A DNA stretch of 24,103 bases from Pseudomonadota bacterium (lineage in GTDB: Bacteria > Desulfobacterota > Desulfovibrionia > Desulfovibrionales > Desulfovibrionaceae), in contig JAEWPX010000017.1 in assembly GCA_023399375.1 (NCBI GenBank), positions 1 to 24,103 of the forward strand. The letters run 5' to 3'. A program made the translations under genes and the position numbers. Below are positions 7,271 to 16,899 of this stretch, in pieces. Below the pieces are notes generated by a model. The model was given only the letters and a program-made list of their open reading frames with translations, made no database searches and had not been told where the DNA came from. Position 1 is the stretch's first letter. The number at the start of each line of letters is the position of its first letter.

Positions 7271-9733
7271 TCAACGGTCGGTGCGTTCGATGAAGGCGTC
7301 CACCCAGGCGTCGCCCGCGGCCGTGTCCGCCAGCCGGATGTCGAGCAGGCGTGTGGCCGCGAGCAGGCAGCCGAGCATGGCCAGGCGTTTTTGCGCCACG
7401 TGCTCCGGAATGCGCGCCAGCGTCGCGTCGAGCAGGTCGCCCGTGACGCGGACCTCGAAGCCGAAATGGGCGAGCACCCGGCGCACGCAGGAAAGCCTGA
7501 GCGCCCGGCGGGCGATGTCCGCCCCGCCGCCCTTGAAGCGGAAATGGACGAAGTTCTGGTTCTCCTTGGGGCCGCACAGCGCGTCCACCACGGTGAAATG
7601 GTAGCCGAAGCGCAGCATGACGTGGGCGTAGAGGTCGGAAATGACGGCGTAGCTGGCCAAGTGCCGGTCCTCGCCGAGAAAGATGCCGGCGCTCATGCGG
7701 TCGAGCGCGGCGTCGTCGGCGATGGGCGGTCCCTCGGGCCAGGGCGCGTCCTCGGCCGCGAGCCCCGCCCACAGCGCCCACATGGGCGCGCTCCGGATCT
7801 GGTCCGGGCGCAGCTCCTTGTCCGCCGCCGCGGACTCGAACACGCCGCCGCCGAGGTCGAGCACGTACATGCTCATGGGCAGCCCGCTTTTGAGCTTGCG
7901 CGCCGAGGCCATGCCGCGCGCGTCGTCGCCGACCAGGGAGAACATCTCGGTCACGGCCTTTTCGTGGGCAAAGCGCACGACGTCGTGCAGCGAGCGGACC
8001 TTGGCCGGGGTGAAATCCGGGGAGGCAGGGTCGGTCAGGGTCAGGGAGGCGAGCAGCGGCACGAGGCGGGCCAGGCGCGCGGCAACAGGCGACCCGGCGT
8101 CGGCGCGGCCCTGGCGCGGCCGGGTGAGCAGCCCTTCCACGCGGCCGCGGTAAACGGTCCCGGCGTCGGCGTCCACGGTCGCGACCTCGCCTTCGCGCAG
8201 GGCCTCGAAGGCGTCCGCCACGCCCGTCAGCACCGGCACGCCGAATTCCCGGGCCACGGAGGCGAAATGCCCGGCGCGGCTGCCCGAAAGCGCGACCACC
8301 GCGGCCAGCCTGTCCACGACCCGGGCGAGCGTGGTCGGCAGCGTGGGCGTGACCAGCACCGTGCCCGGGGCGATGGCATCCACGTCGAGGACCGTGGCGG
8401 CGAAAACCACCGTGCCGGCGGCCGCACCGCCCGAGGCCCGCTGGCCGCCGGAGACCAGGGGTGCGATGCCCGGGCGCTCCCGTGGCGCGGCCTGCGGCGC
8501 GGTCTCTTCCTCGGATTCGACGGCCATGGGCCGGGATTGCACGACGAACAGTTCGTCCCCGGGCGTTTGCACCCATTCGATGTCCTGGGGCGCGCCAAAG
8601 GCCTTTTCCAAGGCGAGTCCGAGGCCGGCCAGGCGCGTGGCCTGTTTTTCGGCGAGGACCTCGCCGTCGAGGCTGGCGCGGTCGAGAAGAAAATGCGGCG
8701 GGTCGTGGGAGAGCACCAGGCGTTCGGGGCTGGTCGCGCCCTCGACCAGCGCGCCGCCGAGGCCCGGCACGGCGTAGACGGCCATGGGCGCGCCCGGGTC
8801 GCCGCTGTCGCGCGTGTAGAGCACGCCCGAGGCCGCGGCCGGCACCATGGGCAGGTACAGGACCGCCATGGGCGTTTCCTCGTCGGCGTAGCCGGTAAGC
8901 ACCCGGTAGGTGATGGCCTTGGCCGCGTACTTGCCCGCGACCACACGCTTATAGGCTTTCGCGGCGTCGTCCGGCGCGACATGGAGCAGGCTTTCATACT
9001 GCCCGGCGAAGGAGGCGCGGCCGTCCTCGGCCACGGCCGAGCTGCGCGCGGCCAGCAGCAGCGGTTCGCCTCCTGGATTGGCGGCCAGGGCCTTGGCCGC
9101 GTCGCTTAAGGGGCCGGCGATTTCCTCGGGCAGGGCCGCGCCGAGCACGAGTTCGCGGATGGCGGCCGCGGCCTCGGCCACGTCGTCCGGCCGGGAAAGG
9201 TCCACGCGGCGCAGGTGGCGGTTGATCTTGGGACGCAGTTCGCAGGCTTCCAGGAAGTAGCGGAACGCGCCCGTGGTCACGGTGAAGCCCGGGGGCACGG
9301 GAACGCCCGCCGCGGCGGCCCGGGCCAGGTTGGCGGCCTTGCCGCCGGCCGCGTCCGCGTCGCCGGCCAGCGTCTCCAGGGGCCGCACGAAGGGCGCGGC
9401 CATGTCCCCGGCAGGCACGTCCAGGGCCATCTGGACGTAGAAGTCCACCTTCTTGGCGTATTCGGCCAGGTCCAGGTGCCTGCTCGGCGAGAGCCGCCCC
9501 AGGCGCGCGACCATTTCCGACACCGACAGGCGCAGCCGCCTGGTCAGGTGGGCGACCCTGGCCCAGTCCGCCACGGCCGCGCCGTAGTGGACGTCTTCCA
9601 CGGCGGCGATGAGCTCCAGGCACAGGTCGTCGAAGCGCAACAGCTCCCGGAAGGCGTTGTACTTTTCCCGCAGCAGCACGCCCGGGGCAAAGACCTGGTA
9701 GGTCCAGCGGCGAAAGAGTTCCTTGGAAAACAC
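7271..9733 (-). CDS. PEP synthase/PPDK-like phosphotransfer enzyme lacking the PEP barrel
   Basis: An 820-residue protein. Residues 1-120 are a helical region of unknown role. About 120-405 is the PPDK-type ATP-grasp domain: GGKAANLARA near 130, GVPVPPGFTVTTGAFRYFL, RSSAVAEDGRASFAGQYES near 230-248, and the closing ELFVVQSRP near 394-402. About 425-535 is the swivelling phosphohistidine domain, with His489 in LSGSRAGHFASVAREFGVP. In PEP synthase and PPDK a C-terminal TIM barrel that binds pyruvate/PEP should follow; here residues 540-820 show no recognisable barrel motif. The protein can thus probably take phosphate from ATP onto His489, but the acceptor is unknown. The start is a GTG at 9731-9733 preceded by GGGGA. 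It sits 13 bases after a response regulator and 4 before the phosphatase. Confidence 0.85.
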   Translation of the reverse strand: MFSKELFRRWTYQVFAPGVLLREKYNAFRELLRFDDLCLELIAAVEDVHYGAAVADWARVAHLTRRLRLSVSEMVARLGRLSPSRHLDLAEYAKKVDFYVQMALDVPAGDMAAPFVRPLETLAGDADAAGGKAANLARAAAAGVPVPPGFTVTTGAFRYFLEACELRPKINRHLRRVDLSRPDDVAEAAAAIRELVLGAALPEEIAGPLSDAAKALAANPGGEPLLLAARSSAVAEDGRASFAGQYESLLHVAPDDAAKAYKRVVAGKYAAKAITYRVLTGYADEETPMAVLYLPMVPAAASGVLYTRDSGDPGAPMAVYAVPGLGGALVEGATSPERLVLSHDPPHFLLDRASLDGEVLAEKQATRLAGLGLALEKAFGAPQDIEWVQTPGDELFVVQSRPMAVESEEETAPQAAPRERPGIAPLVSGGQRASGGAAAGTVVFAATVLDVDAIAPGTVLVTPTLPTTLARVVDRLAAVVALSGSRAGHFASVAREFGVPVLTGVADAFEALREGEVATVDADAGTVYRGRVEGLLTRPRQGRADAGSPVAARLARLVPLLASLTLTDPASPDFTPAKVRSLHDVVRFAHEKAVTEMFSLVGDDARGMASARKLKSGLPMSMYVLDLGGGVFESAAADKELRPDQIRSAPMWALWAGLAAEDAPWPEGPPIADDAALDRMSAGIFLGEDRHLASYAVISDLYAHVMLRFGYHFTVVDALCGPKENQNFVHFRFKGGGADIARRALRLSCVRRVLAHFGFEVRVTGDLLDATLARIPEHVAQKRLAMLGCLLAATRLLDIRLADTAAGDAWVDAFIERTDR

Positions 9734-9746
9734 GCGCGATCCCCGC

Positions 9747-10118
9747 TCAACCGCCCTGCGACGCGGCGAGCGCCTCCTCCACCTTGCGTTCGAGCTCTTC
9801 CTTGTCGATGGGCTTGACGCAGTATTCGCAGGCTCCCAGGCGCACGGATTCGCGGGCGGTCTCGAGGGTCGGGTAGCCCGTGAGCATGATGACCCGGGTG
9901 TCGGGGGAGCGTTTCCTTATTTCCTCGAGCACTTCCACGCCGCTCATTTTCTTGAGCTTCATGTCGAGGATGGCGAGGTCGGGCTTTTTTTTCGCCACAT
10001 GGGCGAGGGCCTCTTCCTCTTCGGTGAAGACGCCGACGCTGTGGCCTTTGCGTTCGAGGATGCGCTTGATGACCACGCCGGCGTCGATGACGTCGTCCAG
10101 CACGATGATGTCGGCCAT
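9747..10118 (-). CDS. Single-domain response regulator
   Basis: A 123-residue CheY-like receiver and nothing else. Acidic residues Asp8/Asp9, phosphorylation site Asp52 (LAILDMKLKKMSG), Thr80 (IMLTGYPT) and Lys102 (CVKPID) are all present. It has no DNA-binding or enzyme output, so it must act by protein contact, perhaps on the PEP-synthase-like enzyme or phosphatase encoded next. The ATG is 2 bases after the kinase stop, so it is the probable target of that kinase. Length is standard for a stand-alone receiver. Confidence 0.93.
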   Translation of the reverse strand: MADIIVLDDVIDAGVVIKRILERKGHSVGVFTEEEEALAHVAKKKPDLAILDMKLKKMSGVEVLEEIRKRSPDTRVIMLTGYPTLETARESVRLGACEYCVKPIDKEELERKVEEALAASQGG

Positions 10119-10120
10119 GG

Positions 10121-12174
<2,054 letters not shown>

Positions 12175-12178
<4 letters not shown>

Positions 12179-13110
12179 TCCGTATCCTCCGCCGCGACGA
12201 GGTCGAGCTTCTCGGCCAGTTCGCGCACCGACGCGTAATCGGTGTCCGTGGCCGGAATGATGCCGCGCATGCCCGCGGTCTGGAGAATGACGGCGTCGTC
12301 CGGGCGCTCCATGGACAGGGCGAACATGGCCTTGGCAATCCGCTCGACCAAGTCCGGAGCCAGCCCCGCCCGGGCGGCGTAGACCCAGCCGGGATAGGCC
12401 TTGCTTTCGGCCAGGACGCGGATCTGGCCGGTGTCGATCTTGCCGCGCAGGATTTCGAGCGCGCCGTCGCGGATGGAGCCCACGTCGCAGGTGCCGGCGA
12501 ATACGGCCAGCACGACCTTCTCCTGCTTGCCGCCCGGGCCCGGTGCGAAGCTCACTTCGGCGAAGTCGCGGCGGCTGATGCCGTGGTCGAGGAATTCGCC
12601 GAGCGCGTAGAGGTAGCCGCCGGCCGAGGACGGATCCACGGCCATCCAGCGCTTGCCGCGGCAGTCGTCGATGGTGGCGAGCGCCTGGTTGTCGCGGCGG
12701 CAGATGATCTGGCTGCGGAAATCCGGCTTGCCCGAGGGCTCGATGATGCGGGCGAAGGCGCGCGCGCCGGAGCGGGCCATGCGGATGTAGGCGAAGGGGT
12801 TGGAATAGGAAATGTCGATTTCGCCGCGCTCGACCATACGCACGTGTTCCTCGAAGGTGTCGGGGAAGATCTGGCGCAGGGAGAGCCCGGTGGCCCGGCC
12901 GAGGTATTCGAGGAGCAGGCGGTGGCGCTCGTAGGAGACGGTGTGGGCGTATTGGGGGAGGTAGGCGTAGGTGACGGCGCGCGGCGGCACGCGCAGGGTC
13001 GGCTCCTCGCGGTGCGACAGGTTGACGCGCACGGCGTCCTCGTCGTCGCCGCAGCCGGCCAGCAGGGCTGGCAGGGTCAAAAAGGCCCGCAGGACGTCGC
13101 GTCGCCGCAT
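12175..13110 (-). CDS. PhnD-like periplasmic substrate-binding lipoprotein
   Basis: A 311-residue protein with a signal peptide starting MRRRD and ending in the lipobox LLAGC (Cys20). The body fits the phosphate/phosphite/phosphonate-binding family: YAYLPQYAHTVSYERHRLL, a region like DISYSNPFAYIRM, and SSAGGYLYALGEFLDHG. Such proteins bind an oxyanion, but no ABC permease or ATPase is encoded nearby. The neighbour is a histidine kinase, so it is more likely a sensing accessory than a transport component. The ATG at 13108-13110 has GGAGG a few bases upstream, and that site is buried in a hairpin. The bound ligand cannot be read from the sequence. Confidence 0.88.
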
Positions 13111-13143
13111 GCGTATTCCTCCCGGTGCCGGGGGAGAATACGC
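13111..13143 (-). promoter_or_regulatory. Hairpin masking the ribosome-binding site of the PhnD-like gene
   Basis: In the mRNA, GCGUAUUCU followed by C-rich bases pairs with GGGAGGAAUACGC, which ends at the base just before the AUG. There are 9 contiguous pairs (one G-U), a C/A mismatch and three more G-C pairs, with a 7-base loop. The whole Shine-Dalgarno sequence is in the 3' arm, so translation should depend on opening this stem. Confidence 0.6.
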
Positions 13144-13179
13144 GGTTTCGCGGCTGCTGGAAAGGGCGGGCGTTGCGGC

Positions 13180-13746
13180 TCAGGCCTTGTCGGGCTTGCC
13201 GAGGTCGGTCCAGGGGCGCAGCTTGGCGCGGCGGGAGGCCATTTCGCGTCGCGTCCGTTCGACGCGGCCGAGCAGGGGGAGCTTTTGCCAAAGCGGCCAC
13301 ATGGCCAGGCGCAGCAGGATGTAGCAGCCCAGGAACACGGCGTTGTAGCGCACGGGATGGCCGGGGAAAAGCGGCACGTCCACGCCGTCGAAGCGGCCGG
13401 CCAGCCAGGCCAGGGCGAAGGGCAGGGGCCAGATGGAGACGGAAAAGAGCGCCGCGCCCGCGAAAAAGGACTTGCCGAAGGCCTCGTTGGCCTCCTTGTT
13501 GGCGGCCTTGTACGCGGTCTTGTCCCCGGCCTCGATGGCGGCCACGGACAGGTTGTGCATGCGCGTCATTTCCTTTTCCTCGCGGGCGTAATGGCCGCGA
13601 TTGAACAGCCACACGAGGTCGTAGCTGATCCGGCCGAGCAGCAGGCAGACGAGGGCGAGCAGCAGCGTGCCCAGGTAGAAGCCGGCCACGGCGGAACCGG
13701 GCAGGCGAAAAGGAAGGATGAGCACGGCGTCGAGCAGTTCGTTCAC
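13180..13746 (-). CDS. Small integral membrane protein of unknown function
   Basis: A 188-residue protein with a GTG start at 13744-13746 preceded by GAGGAA. Hydrophobic segments lie at about 18-45, 80-105 and 125-150, with a hydrophilic loop between the first two that is rich in Ala, Lys, Asn and Glu (MHNLSVAAIEAGDKTAYKAA), and a basic C-terminal tail. I do not recognise the family. It lies upstream of the PhnD-like gene with a 69-base gap and the same orientation, so it may share its transcript. The terminator of the TauE/SafE gene separates it from that gene. Confidence 0.8.
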   Translation of the reverse strand: MNELLDAVLILPFRLPGSAVAGFYLGTLLLALVCLLLGRISYDLVWLFNRGHYAREEKEMTRMHNLSVAAIEAGDKTAYKAANKEANEAFGKSFFAGAALFSVSIWPLPFALAWLAGRFDGVDVPLFPGHPVRYNAVFLGCYILLRLAMWPLWQKLPLLGRVERTRREMASRRAKLRPWTDLGKPDKA

Positions 13747-13821
13747 GCGATTCCTCGCTTCAGGGCTTTCGGGGGCTGGTCTACACCAGCTTCGCGGGAA
13801 AGCGAAGGCGGTCCGAGGCGG

Positions 13822-13853
13822 AAAAAAAGGCCCCGGGCGCAAGGCCCGGGGCC
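13822..13853 (-). terminator. Rho-independent terminator of the TauE/SafE gene
   Basis: A perfect 10-bp GC stem (13829-13838 with 13844-13853) and 5-base loop are followed on the minus strand by seven U (13822-13828). It lies 24 bases past the TauE/SafE stop. A textbook intrinsic terminator. Confidence 0.92.
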
Positions 13854-13877
13854 GTCTCCGGAAAGGGGTGCCGGCGG

Positions 13878-15029
13878 TTAGCCGAACAGCTTGATATTGT
13901 AGAAGCCGCGCAGGACGTAGTCGATGCCCACGTACAGGGCCAGGACGATGAACAGGCGCTTGAGCCAGATGTCGGGGATGTACTTGGAGGTGCGCGGGCC
14001 GATGATGGAGCCGACCACGACGCCGACCAGCTCGATGCCGATCATGTGCCAGTGCAGGGGCACGCCGCCGGACATGAAGGTGGCGATGGAGGTGATCATG
14101 CTGACGAGCACGGCCAGGGCCGAGGTGCCGGCGGCCAGGTACATGGGCAGCTGGGCGACGCTGGTCAGGAAGGGCACGAGCAGGAAGCCGCCGCCGACGC
14201 CGAGGAACGCGGCCAGGGCCGAGATGACGATGCCGCCGAGGAAGGGAATCAGGGGATTGAAGCCGAATTCGACGCCGTAGAAGGTGAAGGTGATGCGGGT
14301 GAGGCCCAGGGACGTGACCTTGACGCCCAGAGCCTTGGTGTCGATCTTTTCACCGCTCTTCTGGCGCTTGACGGTTTCCTCGAAAGCCTTGGCCGCGGCC
14401 TTGGCCTTCTTCTTGCTGGCCTGGCCGGCCGGGGTGGTTTCCCAGAACAGGTAGCAGCCGAGCAGGAGCACGAACAGGCCGAAGTAGCCCTGGTAGGAGG
14501 AGAAGGACACCTTGCCGGCGGTGAGCGTCACCGACATCCAGCTGCCGGCGATGGAGCCCAGGCCGAGCGCCGCGGCGAGCGGCAGCACGAGGCGGCCCAT
14601 CTTCCAGTAGTTGAACGAGGATATGAGCGCGGAAAGACCGACCAGCCACTGGTTGGAGGTGCGGATGGAGTCCGTGACGAGCTTGTTGAGCTCGGGCGCG
14701 GTCTGCTTGAAGCTCTTGGCGTAGGCGCCGTAGCCGTAAACCGAAATGTGGCCCACGCCGGCCATGACGCCGCCGAAGGCTCCCACCGTGGAGAAGATCC
14801 AGCCGACCCACACGGCCCAGCCGAAGGCCAGTCCGAGGCTGACTTCGGGTGCGCCGGGAATGCCGAGGAATCCTTTGGCCGCGGCCGGGTCGATCTGGCC
14901 GGGGCCGGTGCCCGCCGGGGTCTTGGCGATGGCGTCGGCCAGCTTGTCGGCGAAAGCCGGTTCGAACCACAGGGCCAGCACCGCGAGGGCGACGAGGCCC
15001 ACGGGCAGGGTCAGTTTCCAGTTTTTCAC
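13878..15029 (-). CDS. TauE/SafE-family membrane permease (sulfite/sulfonate-type exporter)
   Basis: A 383-residue polytopic membrane protein. The first segment (about 8-28) could be a signal anchor ending near FEPAFA. The core has about eight further hydrophobic segments with the Gly-rich repeat of the family clearest in the second half (AFLGVGGGFLLVPFL). A charged cytoplasmic loop near 205-232 is rich in Lys and Ala (KKAKAAAKAFEETVKRQ). TauE/SafE proteins move small sulfur-containing or organic anions across the inner membrane; in sulfate reducers related proteins are candidates for sulfate or sulfite transport, but the substrate is not decided by sequence. The GTG start has an AAGGAG site. 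The gene is a single transcription unit with its own promoter, long leader and terminator. Confidence 0.88.
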   Translation of the reverse strand: MKNWKLTLPVGLVALAVLALWFEPAFADKLADAIAKTPAGTGPGQIDPAAAKGFLGIPGAPEVSLGLAFGWAVWVGWIFSTVGAFGGVMAGVGHISVYGYGAYAKSFKQTAPELNKLVTDSIRTSNQWLVGLSALISSFNYWKMGRLVLPLAAALGLGSIAGSWMSVTLTAGKVSFSSYQGYFGLFVLLLGCYLFWETTPAGQASKKKAKAAAKAFEETVKRQKSGEKIDTKALGVKVTSLGLTRITFTFYGVEFGFNPLIPFLGGIVISALAAFLGVGGGFLLVPFLTSVAQLPMYLAAGTSALAVLVSMITSIATFMSGGVPLHWHMIGIELVGVVVGSIIGPRTSKYIPDIWLKRLFIVLALYVGIDYVLRGFYNIKLFG

Positions 15030-15296
15030 GGTGGTCTCCTTTTTTGGCGGCGAAATCGTCCATTACGCAATGGGACGCCGCGCGGCTTTACGGAACGCCG
15101 GGCGCGCATCCCCAGCCAGAAAGCGGGCGACATCATGCCTGCCGCCGCAACTCCAGGCGCTGTTGCGGAAAACGGACCGCTGCAAAGCGATCGTGAAAGG
15201 CCTTTGCGCGTATTTTTCCCTCCACGCGCCTTTCCCGCACAGTGCTCCCGACATGCGCCCCCCGTCCGTGACGGTGCGGCGACTGCTTTGTCAAAG

Positions 15297-15325
15297 GATA
15301 GAGCATCACGCCTTGCAATTGTCAA
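15297..15325 (-). promoter_or_regulatory. Probable TauE/SafE promoter
   Basis: On the minus strand a perfect -35 TTGACA (15320-15325), a 17-base spacer ending in a TG-containing stretch, and a poor -10 TCTATC (15297-15302). A weak -10 with a strong -35 would suit activator control. It predicts a leader of about 260 bases. Confidence 0.45.
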
Positions 15326-15402
15326 GGAATCACTGCAATCGTTCCGTTTTTCGCAATTTTTTTCTGGAGAAGGAGGGAAGAGCCGGAAAAAGGGGTTTGG
15401 CT

Positions 15403-15420
15403 TTGTGATATTTTTCACAA
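15403..15420. promoter_or_regulatory. CRP/FNR-type operator, HcpR-like palindrome
   Basis: TTGTGA (15403-15408), six bases, TCACAA (15415-15420): a perfect palindrome with an AT-only spacer. As I recall, comparative genomics assigns this motif to HcpR, the CRP/FNR-family regulator of sulfate reduction and nitrosative stress genes in Desulfovibrio. Its nearest plausible target is the TauE/SafE promoter to the left. Confidence 0.7.
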
Positions 15421-15431
15421 TCTCAAGCCAT

Positions 15432-15464
15432 AAAAAAGGGCCTTGCCGCCCCGGCAAAGCCCTT
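15432..15464 (-). terminator. Orphan intrinsic terminator on the minus strand
   Basis: An 11-12 bp stem with one mismatch (15436-15448 with 15452-15464) and a 3-base loop, followed on the minus strand by a run of U (15432-15437). No minus-strand gene ends here: the gene to the right is on the plus strand. Confidence 0.65.
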
Positions 15465-15588
15465 CCCCCGGCCTGCGGACCGGACGGCTTCCTTCTGGCA
15501 CAAGCCGGGGAGGTTGGCAAGGGGGCGCATGGCCCCATGCCGCAATTCCGGGCGGAGGCGCACGAACCGGACAAGTCGTGTTTTCCCT

Positions 15589-15617
15589 TTGACCAGTGGC
15601 GGGTTGCGCGGTATACC
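15589..15617 (+). promoter_or_regulatory. Sigma70-type promoter of the 15669 gene
   Basis: TTGACC (15589-15594), a 17-base spacer and TATACC (15612-15617) lie about 50 bases before the ATG. The -10 box is part of the palindrome GGTATACC. Confidence 0.6.
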
Positions 15618-15668
15618 ACGCCCGCCCCGGGCCCGGTCCGGGCGAGCCCTTTTTGCGGAGACCTGCCG

Positions 15669-16259
15669 ATGCTCCCCTTTTTTGGCCCCAAGACCCAGAA
15701 GGACTTTGCCGAGAAGCTCTACGGCAAGCCGCGCAAGTACCGGCTGCGCCGCAACGGCGCGGCCGTGTTCGTATCGGGCCGCCTGTTGGCCCACTACCGC
15801 CGCGACGCCCTGCCCGACGGCCTCATGCCGCCGGCGGCGGGGCGCGTCGAGCTTCTCGGCGTGCTTCTTTCCGCGGCCGGCCGGTTCGTGGTCTATTACG
15901 CCGTGTCCTATCCCGAGAGCGAGGACATCGCGGGGCGGCACGAATACGTGCACGCCTGTCCGAGCCTCGACGCGGTGCGTGATTTCCTGGGAGCCATGCA
16001 CTATCCGGACAAGGGCGAATTCGCGGACGCCATTTTAGTGCGCGCGGCCAAGACCCTGGCCGCCAATGCGCAGACCGCGCCTCTTGCCACGGAGATTTTG
16101 CGCCAGATGCCGGCCGTGACGCCGGAAGCGGAGGAGGCCGACGAAGTCGCCGCCGACATCGCTGCCCCCGCCGCAACGCCTCCCGCGCCGGCAGCAGGGG
16201 AGGGCGCGTCGCAGGAGCCCTCCGAGGCCTCGCCCAAGGCCGACCTCCCCCCCTCCTGA
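15669..16259 (+). CDS. Hypothetical protein with acidic Ala/Pro-rich tail
   Basis: A 196-residue protein I do not recognise. The ATG at 15669 has GGAG about 10 bases upstream, and a promoter and terminator bracket the gene, so it is a single-gene unit. Residues 1-135 look folded and soluble: a basic stretch (KPRKYRLRRNG), a hydrophobic strand pair (VELLGVLLSAAGRFVVYYAVSYPE) and a helix-rich end. Residues 140-196 are low-complexity Ala, Pro and Glu, likely disordered. There is one Cys and no signal peptide. The function is unknown. Confidence 0.82.
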   Translation: MLPFFGPKTQKDFAEKLYGKPRKYRLRRNGAAVFVSGRLLAHYRRDALPDGLMPPAAGRVELLGVLLSAAGRFVVYYAVSYPESEDIAGRHEYVHACPSLDAVRDFLGAMHYPDKGEFADAILVRAAKTLAANAQTAPLATEILRQMPAVTPEAEEADEVAADIAAPAATPPAPAAGEGASQEPSEASPKADLPPS

Positions 16260-16263
16260 CGCA

Positions 16264-16312
16264 ACGACCCCGGAATCCGCCGCAGCGAACCCCGGGGTCG
16301 TCCCATTTTTTT
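16264..16312 (+). terminator. Rho-independent terminator after the 15669 gene
   Basis: ACGACCCCGG (16264-16273) pairs perfectly with 16292-16301 across an 18-base loop, followed by CCCA and a run of seven T (16306-16312). Confidence 0.85.
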
Positions 16313-16334
16313 CCTATTCCTCCATCAAGGGGTT

Positions 16335-16357
16335 CCGGGGGGGATTATCCCCCCCGG
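16335..16357. repeat. Perfect G/C-tract inverted repeat
   Basis: CCGGGGGGGA and TCCCCCCCGG are a perfect 10-bp inverted repeat with a TTA loop. It lies between the terminator of the plus-strand gene and the end of the minus-strand Fe-S operon. It may help end the Fe-S transcript, but no U-tract follows on the minus strand. Confidence 0.5.
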
Positions 16358-16392
16358 CCGCCGGAGGCATCTTCAATTTCTTCCCTCTTCTC

Positions 16393-16899
16393 TCACATCT
16401 GGCGCAGCAGCAGGCGTTTGCCGTAGGTGTCGCGTTCGTCCACGTTGTCCTTGCCGGGCCGCACGAAGCGCAGGGCGTGGGCGGTGCAGCCCGTGACGCA
16501 GGCCGGATCGAGGCCTTCGTCGATGCGGTCGCGGCAGTAGTCGCACTTGACCACCTTGCCCGTGACCTCGTTCCACTGCGGGATGCGCCAGGGGCAGGCC
16601 TGGATGCAGGCCTTGCAACCGACGCACAGCTCTTCCTTCACGTAGACGACCCCGTCTTCCTCGCGCCGGGTCATGGCCCCGGTGGGGCAGGCCGGCACGC
16701 ACCAGGGGCGCTCGCAGTGGAAGCAGGACATGTAGAGATTCAAAAGGCGCGGCTTGGCCTTGACCATGTCCGGCCCCACGGTGACGAGCTTGCCCGGTTT
16801 GGCCGAGGGCGGCACGGCGTTTATGACCTGGCAGTGCACTTCGCAGGCGTGGCAGGCGATGCAGCGCTTCTTGTCGAGCTGGATCATGTACTTGCTCAT
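16393..16899 (-). CDS. Four-cluster ferredoxin subunit (PsrB/DmsB/HycB-like)
   Basis: A 168-residue electron-transfer protein with sixteen cysteines in four [4Fe-4S] groups: 13/16/19/23, 59/62/67/71, 92/95/98/102 and 119/122/134/138. This is the normal arrangement of the iron-sulfur subunit of DMSO-reductase-family enzymes. It has no Tat signal or membrane segment, so it is cytoplasmic. The ATG overlaps the stop of the upstream Fe-S gene by 4 bp, with AAGGAG upstream. It probably passes electrons between the NuoI-like protein and the molybdopterin subunit encoded divergently. No membrane-anchor subunit (PsrC/NrfD type) is seen. Confidence 0.92.
   Translation of the reverse strand: MSKYMIQLDKKRCIACHACEVHCQVINAVPPSAKPGKLVTVGPDMVKAKPRLLNLYMSCFHCERPWCVPACPTGAMTRREEDGVVYVKEELCVGCKACIQACPWRIPQWNEVTGKVVKCDYCRDRIDEGLDPACVTGCTAHALRFVRPGKDNVDERDTYGKRLLLRQM

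Larger units (their letters stand above)
15030..15668. other. Intergenic region with the TauE/SafE leader and control elements
   Basis: No protein gene is supported here. From the right it holds the promoter of the 15669 gene, an orphan minus-strand terminator, a TTGTGA-N6-TCACAA operator, the TauE/SafE promoter, and a roughly 260-base leader. The leader contains two perfect hairpins, GCGCGT/ACGCGC (15206-15229) and CCGCAAC/GTTGCGG (15145-15168). A small frame at 15063-15254 (minus) looks non-coding. Confidence 0.6.

Noticed and set aside
12179..13612. N-terminal extension of the histidine kinase frame
   Set aside because: It lies out of frame over the PhnD-like gene and the small membrane protein. 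The kinase ATG at 12178 overlaps the upstream stop by 4 bp and begins with a good membrane segment.
15063..15254. A 63-codon frame in the TauE/SafE leader as a regulatory peptide
   Set aside because: It starts inside the predicted leader without a good ribosome-binding site, and its Arg/Ala-rich composition is not protein-like.
15470..15610. SRP (4.5S) RNA, 6S RNA or a tRNA before the orphan terminator
   Set aside because: An AGAAGGAAGC stretch and GGTTCG recall SRP and tRNA motifs, but the surrounding bases do not form the required stems or cloverleaf.
14046..15668. A plus-strand open frame running into the 15669 gene
   Set aside because: It is antisense to the TauE/SafE gene, then low-complexity. 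The promoter at 15589-15617 and the ribosome-binding site place the start at 15669.
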